DNA of 41,366 nt from Thermoplasmata archaeon (GCA_015063235.1 SUSW01000030.1:1-41366), one strand, 5' to 3'; positions 15,056 to 24,195 are shown, numbered from the stretch's first letter. Numbers and translations are program-made. The notes: generated by a model not told the origin, from the letters alone.

Positions 15056-15445
15056 TCAGCACAGGCTGTCGAGGGCCGCTTCGAAGCTTTCGAAGGATGA
15101 GAACACCTCCAAACCGCGGGATCCCATCTCACCTTCGCATCCGGATACAGCGATGAACCTAACCGGCTCCATGACCCTTCTGGCCTTCTCCTCGCCGTAG
15201 TATCCGATGATGTTGTCCATGAAGATCCCCACCTGCTCCGGCTCTTGGAATATCATGGATTGTATGTTCCCCCTCTTCATCTGCATGAACAGGTGTAGCT
15301 GGGCGTTGCTGGCCTTGATGACATCATGCTTTCCGTCCCCGTCCTCGATGACCGATACGCCGTAGGCCTCCAGACCCTTGGCCGTGGCCGTCTCCGACTG
15401 TTCCTTAATCCTGCTAGTGGTGGTCGTGAAGCCTATGGCTGCCAT
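15056..15445 (-). CDS. Uncharacterised protein coupled to the EFR1-type gene
   Basis: 129 residues from the ATG at 15443-15445, 4 nt after the stop of the upstream redox gene; an in-frame ATG at 15472 would overlap that gene. It begins MAAIGFTTTTSRIKEQSE and contains HVIKASNAQ-like and FMQMKRGNIQSMIFQEPEQVG segments with a single GCEGEMG near the end. It has no membrane helix, no cysteine cluster and no motif I recognise. The mixed alpha/beta pattern suggests a small soluble domain. Close coupling implies that it works with, or is made with, the flavodoxin-ferredoxin protein. Confidence 0.6.
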   Translation of the reverse strand: MAAIGFTTTTSRIKEQSETATAKGLEAYGVSVIEDGDGKHDVIKASNAQLHLFMQMKRGNIQSMIFQEPEQVGIFMDNIIGYYGEEKARRVMEPVRFIAVSGCEGEMGSRGLEVFSSFESFEAALDSLC

Positions 15446-15449
15446 GATA

Positions 15450-16265
15450 TCAGAACCTGTAACCCTCATCATACTTCTTGAAGTCTTCGTACTTGTACGG
15501 CGGTTTGACACCGAGGCTCCACATATGGTAGGTCGGATGGAAGTATCTTCCGCGGTCCTTGGTGACCTCTCCGAACTGCAGCGCCTGTTTGGGGCACATG
15601 TTGATGCAGCTCATGCACATGGAGCACTGGATCTCGTCCCACACGGGCTTGCGGTGGTATACCTTGATGATCTGCTCCGGGCATACGTGCTCGCATATCC
15701 TGCACTCTATGCACCTGTCGTCGTAGGTGAAGGGCTCCGTATTCCTGAAATCCATGTACTGCCCCCAGCCTTCCTCATATCCGGCGTGGGATGCCATCGT
15801 GCGGAAATCGCCCTTGTCCTTGTTCCTGATCCTCTCTATGATGCCGTCGATACAGATGTCTGCGGCATCGTTGATCCTCTTGGCCTCCTCCTTGTCCGGC
15901 ACATCCTCATAGAAGACGGCGTTCTCCGGCATCTCGACATCGAAGAACGCATCCACCTTCAGCCTCTTGCCGAGGATGTCCTGGAGCTGCTCGCATGCCG
16001 CTCCGGATTCTCCCGCACATGTGGTGACGCAATAGACGTATCCGGGCCTGATCACCTCGACCGTCTGCAGGAACTCCTCCACGATCGAAGGGACTGCATG
16101 GAAGTACACGGGGAACACGAATCCCACCGACTGGAAATCCGCGTTGTAGGACCTGCGGTTGTATCTGACGGCCGCGGCCATCTCGACCATGTCCTGCTGG
16201 AATGCAGTGGCTATGCGCTTGGCGGCGTGGTAGGAATTTCCCGTTCCCGAGAATACGAAGATCAT
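15450..16265 (-). CDS. EFR1-type flavodoxin/ferredoxin fusion protein
   Basis: 271 residues. The N-terminus MIFVFSGTGNSYHAAKRIA is the FMN phosphate loop of a flavodoxin-like fold. Two [4Fe-4S] cluster motifs lie near the C-terminus, CIECRICEHVCP and CSMCMSCINMCP. This EFRO/EFR1 architecture passes electrons between ferredoxin-type clusters and FMN; the partner is unknown. The chosen ATG (16263-16265) has CTTATATC centred about 25 nt upstream, the geometry of a leaderless archaeal transcript. The longest frame starts at 16298 and would place that TATA box inside the gene. It is divergent from fprA, with which it may share redox functions. Confidence 0.85.
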   Translation of the reverse strand: MIFVFSGTGNSYHAAKRIATAFQQDMVEMAAAVRYNRRSYNADFQSVGFVFPVYFHAVPSIVEEFLQTVEVIRPGYVYCVTTCAGESGAACEQLQDILGKRLKVDAFFDVEMPENAVFYEDVPDKEEAKRINDAADICIDGIIERIRNKDKGDFRTMASHAGYEEGWGQYMDFRNTEPFTYDDRCIECRICEHVCPEQIIKVYHRKPVWDEIQCSMCMSCINMCPKQALQFGEVTKDRGRYFHPTYHMWSLGVKPPYKYEDFKKYDEGYRF

Positions 16266-16360
16266 GACTGATGAATCGGCAGCAGGGATATAAGCCATGG
16301 GATGGAAGCTTCGCCGAGTTTCCTAGATAACTAATTCTAATATCAAGGCTATTCGCACCC

Positions 16361-17575
16361 ATGGCATTCACCAAGGACAGCGAGATAAAGATCAAAGAGG
16401 ACATTTTCTGGATTGGCGGGGACGACAGGACAGCGGGGCTGTTCGAGGGTTCTTTCCCCATCCCTGAAGGGGTTTCGTACAACTCCTACGTCATCCTGGA
16501 CGAGAAGACCTGCCTTCTGGACACGTGCGACATCTCGATCTCCGCGAAGTTCTGGAGGAACCTGCGCCATGCCCTCGACGGAAGGAAGCTGGACTATCTG
16601 GTGATCGACCATATGGAGCCGGACCACGGAGCGGCCATCGTTCAGGTCATCGAGACCTATCCCGACGTCATTGTGGTGGGGAACAGCAAGACCTTCGACA
16701 TGCTGGACAACTTCTACCAGCTCAAACCGGCCAACAAGCTGGAGGTGAAGGAAGGCGACGTCCTCTGCCTTGGAAAGCACACGCTGAAGTTCGTGTTCGC
16801 GGTCATGGTCCACTGGCCCGAGGTGATGTTCGTCTACGACGAGAAGGACAGGATACTATTCTCAGCGGATGCCTTCGGTACCTTCAAGACCCTCTCCGGT
16901 GCGCTATACTCTGACGAAATTGACTTCGACAGGGACTATCTGGATGAGGCGAGGAGATACTACGCCAACATCGTCGGAAAATACGGATCCAAAGTACAGG
17001 CCGTGTTCAACAAGCTCGAGAACGTCCCAATAGACATGATCTGCCCTCTCCACGGACCCATCTGGAGGGGAGAGAACATCGGATACATCATGGAGAAGTA
17101 CATCCTCTGGAGCACCTACGAGCCCGAGGAGAAGGGAGTGGTCATCGCATACACCTCCATGTACGGCAACACCGCCGCAGTGGCCGATAAGCTCGCTCTG
17201 ATGCTCAAAGCCAAGGGTGTCGAGAACGTGACCATGCACGATGTCACCAGGGTCCATCCGTCCTATGTTGTTGGAGATGCTTTCAGGTTCTCGAACATCG
17301 TCCTGGCAGCCCCCACGTACAACAACAATCTCCATCCCACCATGTCCGCGGTGCTGGAGGATATGGAGATCATGACGGTGCAGAACAGGAAGTTCTCCGT
17401 TATCGGAAACGGCTCATGGGCCCCTCAGTCCCCCAAGATCATCGAGGAGAGGCTGTCCGCCATGAAGAACATGACCAAGGTCGGAGAGACATTCGTGATC
17501 AAGTCCTCCATGAGGCCCGAACAGCTCCCGGAGCTGGAGAAACTTGCCGAGGACATCGTAGCGTCCATGCAGTAA
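16361..17575 (+). CDS. fprA: A-type flavoprotein (FprA; diiron flavodoxin-like oxidoreductase)
   Basis: 404 residues, the usual family length. The N-terminal metallo-beta-lactamase-like diiron domain shows ligands His84, Glu86, Asp88 and His89 (DHMEPDHG), then HWPEVMFVYD, an Asp in FSADAFGTF and His in CPLHGPIW. The C-terminal flavodoxin domain binds FMN (YTSMYGNTAAVADK, APTYNNNLHP, GNGSWAPQ). In methanogens FprA uses F420H2 to reduce O2 to water, an oxygen defence; related enzymes reduce NO. A TATA-like CTAATATC about 25 nt before the ATG suggests a leaderless message. A strong hairpin follows the gene. Confidence 0.95.
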   Translation: MAFTKDSEIKIKEDIFWIGGDDRTAGLFEGSFPIPEGVSYNSYVILDEKTCLLDTCDISISAKFWRNLRHALDGRKLDYLVIDHMEPDHGAAIVQVIETYPDVIVVGNSKTFDMLDNFYQLKPANKLEVKEGDVLCLGKHTLKFVFAVMVHWPEVMFVYDEKDRILFSADAFGTFKTLSGALYSDEIDFDRDYLDEARRYYANIVGKYGSKVQAVFNKLENVPIDMICPLHGPIWRGENIGYIMEKYILWSTYEPEEKGVVIAYTSMYGNTAAVADKLALMLKAKGVENVTMHDVTRVHPSYVVGDAFRFSNIVLAAPTYNNNLHPTMSAVLEDMEIMTVQNRKFSVIGNGSWAPQSPKIIEERLSAMKNMTKVGETFVIKSSMRPEQLPELEKLAEDIVASMQ

Positions 17576-17607
17576 TAGAATTAAGCTTACAGCTTTATTT
17601 TTACAAT

Positions 17608-17625
17608 GGGAGGATACATCCTCCC
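17608..17625 (+). terminator. Hairpin after fprA
   Basis: GGGAGGAT (17608-17615) and ATCCTCCC (17618-17625) around AC, followed by GATATTCTATTATA. A TTTATTTTT run precedes it at about 17596-17602. Confidence 0.65.
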
Positions 17626-17632
17626 GATATTC

Positions 17633-17640
17633 TATTATAA
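17633..17640 (+). promoter_or_regulatory. TATA box for the zinc-ribbon/TPR-like gene
   Basis: TATTATAA is centred about 26 nt before the ATG at 17662, consistent with a leaderless transcript. Confidence 0.6.
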
Positions 17641-17661
17641 CGGTCCGCCGATTTCTGAGCT

Positions 17662-18663
17662 ATGGCGTTCACCATATCAATCTGCCCGTATTGCGGAGCA
17701 GATATCGACCTGGACGACAACGGCAATTACGTCTGCAAGGAATGCGGTAAGCGCACACTCAGGTCTAGATCGAACTTCAAGGGATTCCTGATCAACAAGC
17801 CGTATGAGAAGGAGTATTCCGATATCATCAGCCTTTCCGAGGAGAAGCCGGCGGAAGCGCTGAAGATGATCAACGCCATAATAGATGATGCTCAGGAGGA
17901 GAACGCGGACATGTACTTCCTCCGCGGGATAGTATATGCCACCCTCGGCGAGGAAGGGAAGGCCGGGATCGACTGGAGGAAAGGACTCAATCTCATCACC
18001 GACCTCCGTTTCATCGATTACTATATCGTAGCGGTCTGCAAGAGGATCGTCGAGCTCATCTTCATGAAAGAGCGCGAGTTCATGGATTTCAACCCTACGG
18101 AGTACATCGACCTTCTGGCCACAGAATTCAGAATCAAGGCCGACGTACCTTGCAAAGGTATCTTTTACATAACCATCTACAGGAACTTCAGAATGGACCT
18201 GCAGGCCGGGGAGTTCACCATCAACGACGATGTGTACCAACCTACCATCAACAAGGTACTGAACAGGATCCTGGCGTATGGGCGCAACTTCAAGACCACC
18301 TGCGGTATCGTTGAGGAAATTCTGGAGGATTTAGGATACAACCCGGAGACATACATCGAGGATGACAACCTCAGGCTGCACATGTGCTCCCTTCTGATAG
18401 GCAGGTACGAGGAACTGTCCAAGAACTTCTCCGATGATCATCTGCTCCGTATTTTCAGGCACTGGAATGACGAGAACATGTTCGAGATGGAATACTGGGT
18501 CGACCAGCTTATGAAGTCTGTTAGGGACAATACGATCCTCCAGTCGCTCAGACGCTTCTCCTTATCCGACAAAGAGGAGTTCGACTTGGACTCCGCCGTC
18601 GATGATTATGCGAGGAAATACCTACTGCTGTCCGAGACTGGCGAGGACCTGTCACTGGAGTAA
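17662..18663 (+). CDS. Zinc-ribbon protein with TPR-like helical region, function unknown
   Basis: 333 residues. The N-terminus is a zinc ribbon with CPYCG (near residue 8) and CKECG (near 25). The rest is alpha-helical. One TPR-like unit appears early (EEKPAEALKMINAIIDDAQEENADMYFLRGIVYATLGEEGKAGIDWRKGL contains the typical small/aromatic pattern), followed by helices without further recognisable repeats. No catalytic motif or membrane helix is seen. A scaffold or protein-interaction role is plausible but not shown. Its 3' end overlaps the convergent mntP by 12 bp. Confidence 0.75.
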   Translation: MAFTISICPYCGADIDLDDNGNYVCKECGKRTLRSRSNFKGFLINKPYEKEYSDIISLSEEKPAEALKMINAIIDDAQEENADMYFLRGIVYATLGEEGKAGIDWRKGLNLITDLRFIDYYIVAVCKRIVELIFMKEREFMDFNPTEYIDLLATEFRIKADVPCKGIFYITIYRNFRMDLQAGEFTINDDVYQPTINKVLNRILAYGRNFKTTCGIVEEILEDLGYNPETYIEDDNLRLHMCSLLIGRYEELSKNFSDDHLLRIFRHWNDENMFEMEYWVDQLMKSVRDNTILQSLRRFSLSDKEEFDLDSAVDDYARKYLLLSETGEDLSLE

Positions 18664-19209
18664 GTGCTCCAGAAGGATCTTTACCCCCAGAAGGATGAGT
18701 ATAACCCCGCCCAGGATCTCCGCTTTGGAACTGTACCTGTCTCCGACCACGCTTCCCAGTTTGACACCTGCCGCCGATATCAGCAGTGTAACAACTCCGA
18801 TGAGCGCTGCAGGCATCAGCACATCCACTCTGTCCATGGAGAAGGATATCCCCACTGCCAATGCATCGATGGATGTAGCTATGGCCAAAAGGAACATTAT
18901 TTTCACACCGATATCGTCGCTCTGACCATCCTCCTCCTTGCTTAAAGCCTCGCGAATCATATTCAGACCGATAAGCAGAAGAAGTATGAAAGCCACGATA
19001 TAGTCGAATTGGGAGATGTATTGATGGAACGATTCTCCGAGATAGTAGCCTATAATGGGCATTATGGCCTGGAAGGCTCCGAACCACAGCCCTACGATAA
19101 GCATCTGCTTCAATGAGGGTGTGCGCATGGCCAGACCCTTGCAGACCGATACGGCGAAGGCGTCCATCGCGAGACCGATTGCGATCAGCAGAACAGAGAC
19201 AGCATCCAT
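18652..19209 (-). CDS. mntP: Manganese efflux pump MntP
   Basis: 185 residues, typical of the family, with six membrane helices. Family signatures are GLAMDAFAVSVCKGL (helix 1, conserved Asp), GAFQAIMPIIGYYLG, and the second-half counterpart ATSIDALAVGISFS with another membrane-embedded Asp. MntP exports Mn2+ and protects against its excess. The ATG at 19207-19209 is chosen because homologues start just before helix 1 and an AATAAATATG TATA box lies about 27-30 nt upstream; a longer frame from 19257 runs through that promoter. The DtxR-type regulator at 23539 is a candidate controller, but I see no copy of its putative operator here. Confidence 0.92.
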   Translation of the reverse strand: MDAVSVLLIAIGLAMDAFAVSVCKGLAMRTPSLKQMLIVGLWFGAFQAIMPIIGYYLGESFHQYISQFDYIVAFILLLLIGLNMIREALSKEEDGQSDDIGVKIMFLLAIATSIDALAVGISFSMDRVDVLMPAALIGVVTLLISAAGVKLGSVVGDRYSSKAEILGGVILILLGVKILLEHLLQ

Positions 19210-19335
19210 CGGGTGCCCATATCGCTGCACATATTTATTATCAATATAAATAGCCAAGAAATTAAGTCTTATTTAAAAACCCCATATCCAGAGCATAAAT
19301 GCTGTGCACTTAATATTTTATAGTGGTAATCTATG

Positions 19336-19352
19336 TTGGATGTATAATCCAA
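19336..19352 (+). promoter_or_regulatory. Inverted repeat TTGGAT-N5-ATCCAA, candidate operator
   Basis: Arms TTGGAT (19336-19341) and ATCCAA (19347-19352), 11 bp before the ATG at 19363 and downstream of a TTTTATA box (about 19314-19320), so it would cover the transcription start. The same core occurs at 24434 and 30357. Confidence 0.6.
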
Positions 19353-19362
19353 TAGGGGTAAT

Positions 19363-19764
19363 ATGCAGACGAAAAGCTTAACCGAGAAACGCTGCGGAAG
19401 ATGCGGCCATGAATGGACGAGCGGTATCGAGATGCCTGCCAGATGCCCGCATTGCGGTACATATCACTGGCACGGCGAATCCACATCGTACAGCTGCGTG
19501 GTCTGCGGACACAGCTGGTTCTCGCGCACCACCAAGACCCCTATGAGATGCCCAAAGTGCAAGACCCGTTCCTGGCAGAACGGTCCCAGGCGCTTCAATC
19601 CTAAGAGCGTGGACACAGAGAATTCCGACATCCATACCATTATGGACCTCTATCTCCACGGAAAAGGGTGCGTAGCCATCGCCATGCAGACAGGCGTGGC
19701 GCTGTCTTCGGTCATCGATATCGTGAAGATCACGGTATGCGAAGGCCGCCAACCCAGGATGTAA
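19363..19764 (+). CDS. Double zinc-ribbon protein with C-terminal helix-turn-helix
   Basis: 133 residues. Two consecutive zinc ribbons share the pattern CxxCGH-x-W...CPxC: CGRCGHEW with CPHCG, and CVVCGHSW with CPKCK. They read as a tandem duplication of about 38 residues. The C-terminal part (IMDLYLHGKGCVAIAMQTGVALSSVIDIVK) looks like a resolvase/Hin-type helix-turn-helix. It is probably a DNA-binding regulator or a transcription-associated factor. GGGGT lies just upstream of the ATG, and the candidate operator at 19336 suggests autoregulation or a shared regulon. Confidence 0.75.
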   Translation: MQTKSLTEKRCGRCGHEWTSGIEMPARCPHCGTYHWHGESTSYSCVVCGHSWFSRTTKTPMRCPKCKTRSWQNGPRRFNPKSVDTENSDIHTIMDLYLHGKGCVAIAMQTGVALSSVIDIVKITVCEGRQPRM

Positions 19765-19788
19765 ACATCTTCTCTTTCTGAAATAAAT

Positions 19789-19806
19789 GAAGGGGTCTCC
19801 CCCTTC
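19789..19806. terminator. Bidirectional terminator between convergent genes
   Basis: GAAGGGG (19789-19795) and CCCCTTC (19800-19806) with loop TCTC, followed by GTTTAAAA. It serves the zinc-ribbon gene and the rib operon. Confidence 0.7.
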
Positions 19807-19815
19807 GTTTAAAAT

Positions 19816-20226
19816 TCACTCCAGCCTCTGGAGCATCTTCACGACAGCATCGACGACATCTCTGCCCTTCTCGATCCTGTCCATTGCCTGGAGCTCAGTC
19901 ATCCCGGGCCCGGTGACTCCGAAGCCGACGGGTTTGCCGTACTCGAGGCCCAGATCCATAATCTTCCTTGACGCCTGCGCGATGACGACCTCATCATGCT
20001 TGGTCTCTCCTGTGATGACCGCACCGAGCGTGATGACCGCATCGATGTCCTTGTCCTCGAGGAGCTTCTTGGTCGCCATAGGGATCTCGAAGCATCCGGG
20101 GACCTTGATCTCCTTGGTGATTTTGACACCCAGGAAGTCCGCCTCCGCTTTGGCCCTCTCGAGCATAAGGGATGTCACTTCGTAGTTGAACTCTGCCACA
20201 ACGGCTCCGATCTTGTATGCTTTCAT
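19816..20226 (-). CDS. ribH: 6,7-dimethyl-8-ribityllumazine synthase
   Basis: 136 residues, the standard size. It condenses 5-amino-6-ribitylaminouracil with 3,4-dihydroxy-2-butanone 4-phosphate, the penultimate step to riboflavin. Family signatures are VVAEFNYEVTSLML (substrate loop), VPGCFEIPMATKKLL, LGAVITGETKHDEVV with the catalytic His, and GFGVTGPGMTELQAM, where bacterial enzymes have GV-LT-x-T-x-EQA. It is the last gene of ribB-ribL-ribC-ribH, 9 nt after ribC, with GAGGT upstream. It is a distant homologue of the preceding RibC. Confidence 0.95.
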   Translation of the reverse strand: MKAYKIGAVVAEFNYEVTSLMLERAKAEADFLGVKITKEIKVPGCFEIPMATKKLLEDKDIDAVITLGAVITGETKHDEVVIAQASRKIMDLGLEYGKPVGFGVTGPGMTELQAMDRIEKGRDVVDAVVKMLQRLE

Positions 20227-20235
20227 TTCAATACC

Positions 20236-21128
<893 letters not shown>

Positions 21129-21129
21129 G

Positions 21130-21837
21130 TCAGAGCTCCGGGTGGTCCTTCTTGAATTCTTTCCATTTGGCGATGACCTCGTCTCCGTCGATGATCTGGA
21201 TGCCTTCCTTGGCCGCATACTCTGCTACGCTGGATTTAGACCTGGAACCGAAGTCGTCGCCCATCATCTCGCAGATGGTGGCCGAGGGCATGACACCTGC
21301 CATGTACATCAGGGCGGTGCACAGCTCGGTATGTCCGAAACGGCTCTCGAGGATCTTCTCCGACGTGTTGAGCAGATGGATGTGGCCGGGAGCCCTGAAG
21401 TTGGTCCCGATATCCTTCTTCACTTCCTCGATGGGCTTGTCTGCGAAGATCGTCTTGGCGTATTCACTGGCTGTGAGCGCACGATCCTTATCGGTGATTC
21501 CGGTGTAGGTCTTCCTGTGGTTAATTGTGAGACCGAAAGATGATTTTGTCCTGTCGTAAGGGATGTCGGTTGGGGCCATTGCCCTGAGAAGAGGGTACTT
21601 CTCGCAATCATCCCAGTACACATCGGACATGAACGGAAGTCCGAGCTCCATAGCCCTTGAGTAAGGTGTTGTGACGCAAATGAGGCCTCCCGCCTCCTTC
21701 CTCATCTTCTGGATTACCTCGGGTGTGACGAACTGAGTGGCGACGGTCATGTCGCATTCCCTCTCCCTGTCGTCGAAGTCGTAGACAAGGATCGGTTTCC
21801 CTTTTCTGATATCCTCCAGAATGCTTTCGAAATCCAT
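21130..21837 (-). CDS. ribB: 3,4-dihydroxy-2-butanone 4-phosphate synthase
   Basis: 235 residues. It converts ribulose 5-phosphate to dihydroxybutanone phosphate and formate. The signatures DFDDRERECDMTVATQFVTP (acidic metal site), RAMAPTDIPYDRTKSSFGLTINHRKTYTGI and RAPGHIHLL...RFGHTELCTALMYMAG are all present. It is the first gene of the flavin operon; a TATA-like CTTATTATATAC lies about 30-35 nt upstream and leaves a short leader. No riboswitch is evident, as expected in archaea, where CTP-dependent regulators do this job. The flavins made serve FprA, EFR1-type and F420-related enzymes. Confidence 0.95.
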   Translation of the reverse strand: MDFESILEDIRKGKPILVYDFDDRERECDMTVATQFVTPEVIQKMRKEAGGLICVTTPYSRAMELGLPFMSDVYWDDCEKYPLLRAMAPTDIPYDRTKSSFGLTINHRKTYTGITDKDRALTASEYAKTIFADKPIEEVKKDIGTNFRAPGHIHLLNTSEKILESRFGHTELCTALMYMAGVMPSATICEMMGDDFGSRSKSSVAEYAAKEGIQIIDGDEVIAKWKEFKKDHPEL

Positions 21838-22055
21838 ATGAACACTTGCACTTACGATTGCCCGTGTATATAATAAGAAATTTGTAATTACCTAAAAACT
21901 GGTTGCGTTTATATAATCTACAATCAGAGTCCCGCATTCAAGCTGTTTGCACCGGTTAATTGGAGGTTTTTCCAGCCGAAACGGATGCATGAACCATAGG
22001 AGAACCTAACCGAACACCGACCTGCAAGGTAATCTGATGAAATCGATTGCACCGA

Positions 22056-22075
22056 AACCGCATCATCAGGCGGTT
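22056..22075. repeat. Small hairpin upstream of glyA
   Basis: AACCGC (22056-22061) and GCGGTT (22070-22075) with an 8-nt loop, about 15 bp before the glyA TATA-like TTTTTATT (22088-22095). A 10-bp palindrome ATTGGCCAAT (22097-22106) lies between that box and the start. Either could be an operator. Nothing else is seen in 21838-22113. Confidence 0.35.
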
Positions 22076-22113
22076 GATGGGCAACCCTTTTTATTGATTG
22101 GCCAATACTGAAC

Positions 22114-23409
22114 ATGATCACAATGGCCGTAGAGGACGCAAAATTCATCAGAGAGAACGTTAAGGCCCATAACAAGTGGTTCGAGGAGTGCATCCCCATG
22201 ATCGCTTCCGAGAACCTCATGAGCCCGTTAGCCAAGGAGATGCTTATCTCCGACTTCGCAGACAGGTACGCTGAGGGACTTCCCGGAAAGCGCTACTATC
22301 AGGGAAACATCTACGTGGACAAGGTCGAGCTGAAAGCGATCGAACTTGCCAAGAAGGTCTTCGACTGCGATTTCGCCGACCTCAGGCCTATCTCGGGAAC
22401 CGTTGCCAACATGGCCGTCCTCATGGCATTCGCCAAGCCCGGAGACATCGTCACCACATGTGCTCTGGACCAGGGTGCGCACATCTCCACATGCGAGTTC
22501 GGCGCATTCGGACAGAGGGGAGTCAACTCGGTGAACTACCCCTGGAACGAGTCCGACATGAACCTGGACATCGACGGAACCATCAAGGTCCTCAAGGCCG
22601 CCAAACCAAAGATCGCACAGTTCGGTCTGTCGGTATTCCTGTTCCCTCCGCCGATCAAGGAGCTGCAGGACACCTTCAACGAGATTGGATGTCTTGTCTG
22701 GGAGGACTGCGCGCACGTCCTCGGACTCATCGCCGGAAAGCAGTTCCACGACCCCCTCAAGGAGGGTGTGAACGTCGTCTCCGCCTCCACGCACAAGACA
22801 TTCCCCGGACCCAACCACGGAATCCTCCTCGGACAGAACCTCACCGACGAGCAGGAGAAGAAGCTCCAGCACGCCGCGTTCCCCGGAGTGACATCCAGCC
22901 ACCACCTCCATGCAATGGCGGCACTGGGAATCACCCTTGCGGAGATGGATGTCTTCGGAAGGGAATACGCCGCACAGGCATGCAAAAACTCCCGTGCGCT
23001 CGGACAGGCCCTCTACGAGCTCGGAATCCCCGTACTCTGCCCCGATCTCGGATTCACCAGGTCCCACGCGATTGCAGTGGACGTTTCCGAATTCGGAGGA
23101 GGAAAGCTCTGCGCTCAGCTTCTCGAGGATGCCAATATAATCTGTAACAAGAACATGCTCCCCAGGGACACCAGCTCAGTCAATCCGTCCGGACTCAGGC
23201 TCGGATCGCAAGAGATGACACGTCTCGGAATGAAGGAGAGCGAGATGAAGCAGGTCGCCGAACTCATCGCCAGGGTCGTCAAGAAGAAGGAGGACCCAGC
23301 TAAGGTCAAGGAGGATGTGAAGGAGCTCAAGAAGGACTTCGCCACGATCCAGTACTGCTTCCACGCAGGCGAACCCGCCTACAAGTTCCACGACCTCGTG
23401 GACTTCTGA
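22114..23409 (+). CDS. glyA: Serine hydroxymethyltransferase (glyA-like)
   Basis: 431 residues, PLP-dependent fold type I. It interconverts serine and glycine with a tetrahydrofolate or methanopterin one-carbon carrier. The sequence shows MIASENLMSP, DRYAEGLPGKRYYQGN (substrate region), WEDCAHVLGL (Asp to PLP ring nitrogen), the Schiff-base Lys228 in SASTHKTFPGPNHG, and NPSGLRLGSQEMTRLGM (carboxylate-binding Arg). It diverges from bacterial GlyA, as archaeal members do, so a related aldolase activity is possible. Its codon use is strongly biased, suggesting high expression. The start is either 22114 or the ATG at 22123; TATA spacing slightly favours 22114. Confidence 0.88.
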   Translation: MITMAVEDAKFIRENVKAHNKWFEECIPMIASENLMSPLAKEMLISDFADRYAEGLPGKRYYQGNIYVDKVELKAIELAKKVFDCDFADLRPISGTVANMAVLMAFAKPGDIVTTCALDQGAHISTCEFGAFGQRGVNSVNYPWNESDMNLDIDGTIKVLKAAKPKIAQFGLSVFLFPPPIKELQDTFNEIGCLVWEDCAHVLGLIAGKQFHDPLKEGVNVVSASTHKTFPGPNHGILLGQNLTDEQEKKLQHAAFPGVTSSHHLHAMAALGITLAEMDVFGREYAAQACKNSRALGQALYELGIPVLCPDLGFTRSHAIAVDVSEFGGGKLCAQLLEDANIICNKNMLPRDTSSVNPSGLRLGSQEMTRLGMKESEMKQVAELIARVVKKKEDPAKVKEDVKELKKDFATIQYCFHAGEPAYKFHDLVDF

Positions 23410-23430
23410 GCTGGATAAAACTATCCGGAG

Positions 23431-23457
23431 CCTGCATCCGTCTGGGTGCAGGTCCTT
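23431..23457 (+). terminator. Terminator after glyA
   Basis: CCTGCATCC (23431-23439) pairs with GGGTGCAGG (23444-23452) with one G-U, loop GTCT, followed by TCCTTTTTCTATT. Confidence 0.85.
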
Positions 23458-23516
23458 TTTCTATTATACTATTAATCCAACTTAATTCCGTCCGTTTTAT
23501 GGGCTATTATTATATC

Positions 23517-23532
23517 GCTAATCTTCATTAGC
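23517..23532 (+). promoter_or_regulatory. Inverted repeat GCTAAT-CTTC-ATTAGC, probable DtxR-type autoregulatory operator
   Basis: Perfect 6-bp arms (23517-23522, 23527-23532) lie between the TATA box ATTATTATAT (about 23506-23515) and the ATG at 23539, where a bound repressor would block initiation of a leaderless transcript. Confidence 0.65.
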
Positions 23533-23538
23533 TATTCA

Positions 23539-24195
23539 ATGACATCCGACAACCGCGAGGATTACCTCATCAGCATCCTCAGACTCAGCGACGGAGAGAG
23601 GAATGTGAAGACCACGGAGCTCGCCAACTTCATGGGCGTTTCCCCAGCCAGCGTGACCGAGATGACCAAGACTCTCGCGGCAGAAGGACTTGTCGTCTAT
23701 GAGAAGTACAAAGGCATCAGGCTGTCCGAAGAAGGTCTCGCCGTCGCAAGGCAGGTCCGTAAGAAGCATCATGTGATCGAACAACTTCTCGTGAACTGTC
23801 TCGGGATGGACCATCAGGAGGCGCATGAAGAGGCGCACAAGATGGAGCATACCATATCGGACAGCACCAGTATCAAGATCTGCAACATGGTCGGCAATCC
23901 CGTCGATGAGGACTGCCAATGCTGTTCCGAACCCTGCAAACGCTACAGTCAGGGAATCACCAACGTAGTTCAGCTGAACAAGATGGCAAAGAACAAGAGC
24001 GGAGTAATCTGCTTCATCAAATCGGAAGACCCCGACGTCATCAAGAGACTCGGCACCATCGGCTTCGTACCCGGAAGGGACGTCAGGATCGAATCCATCC
24101 TCATGGACGGCGGCGACAGAGTGATAAAGATTGGCGACAGCCTCATAGCGCTAAGCTACGACCTCGCATCTGCAGTTTACGTGGATCTTAACTGA
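23539..24195 (+). CDS. DtxR/MntR-family metal-dependent regulator with FeoA-like domain
   Basis: 218 residues. The N-terminal winged helix (NREDYLISILRL...TTELANFMGVSPASVTEMTKTLAAEGLVVYEKYKGIRLSEEG region) is characteristic of DtxR/IdeR/MntR. The metal-binding dimerisation domain follows (KKHHVIEQLLVNCLG, EEAHKMEHTIS). The C-terminal SH3/FeoA-like domain (about 145-218) contains RLGTIGFVPGRDVRIESI. An unusual cysteine-rich linker DEDCQCCSEPCKR separates the last two and may bind metal. It represses iron or manganese genes when metal is bound; which metal cannot be told from sequence alone, but mntP in the window makes Mn a reasonable candidate. Confidence 0.92.
   Translation: MTSDNREDYLISILRLSDGERNVKTTELANFMGVSPASVTEMTKTLAAEGLVVYEKYKGIRLSEEGLAVARQVRKKHHVIEQLLVNCLGMDHQEAHEEAHKMEHTISDSTSIKICNMVGNPVDEDCQCCSEPCKRYSQGITNVVQLNKMAKNKSGVICFIKSEDPDVIKRLGTIGFVPGRDVRIESILMDGGDRVIKIGDSLIALSYDLASAVYVDLN

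Noticed and set aside
22031-22080. Box C/D guide RNA candidate (TGATGA)
   Set aside because: No proper D or D' box at the expected distance; only a short hairpin is supported.
22228-23067. 279-codon open frame antisense to glyA
   Set aside because: Explained by the strong codon bias of glyA; no promoter and no recognisable domain.
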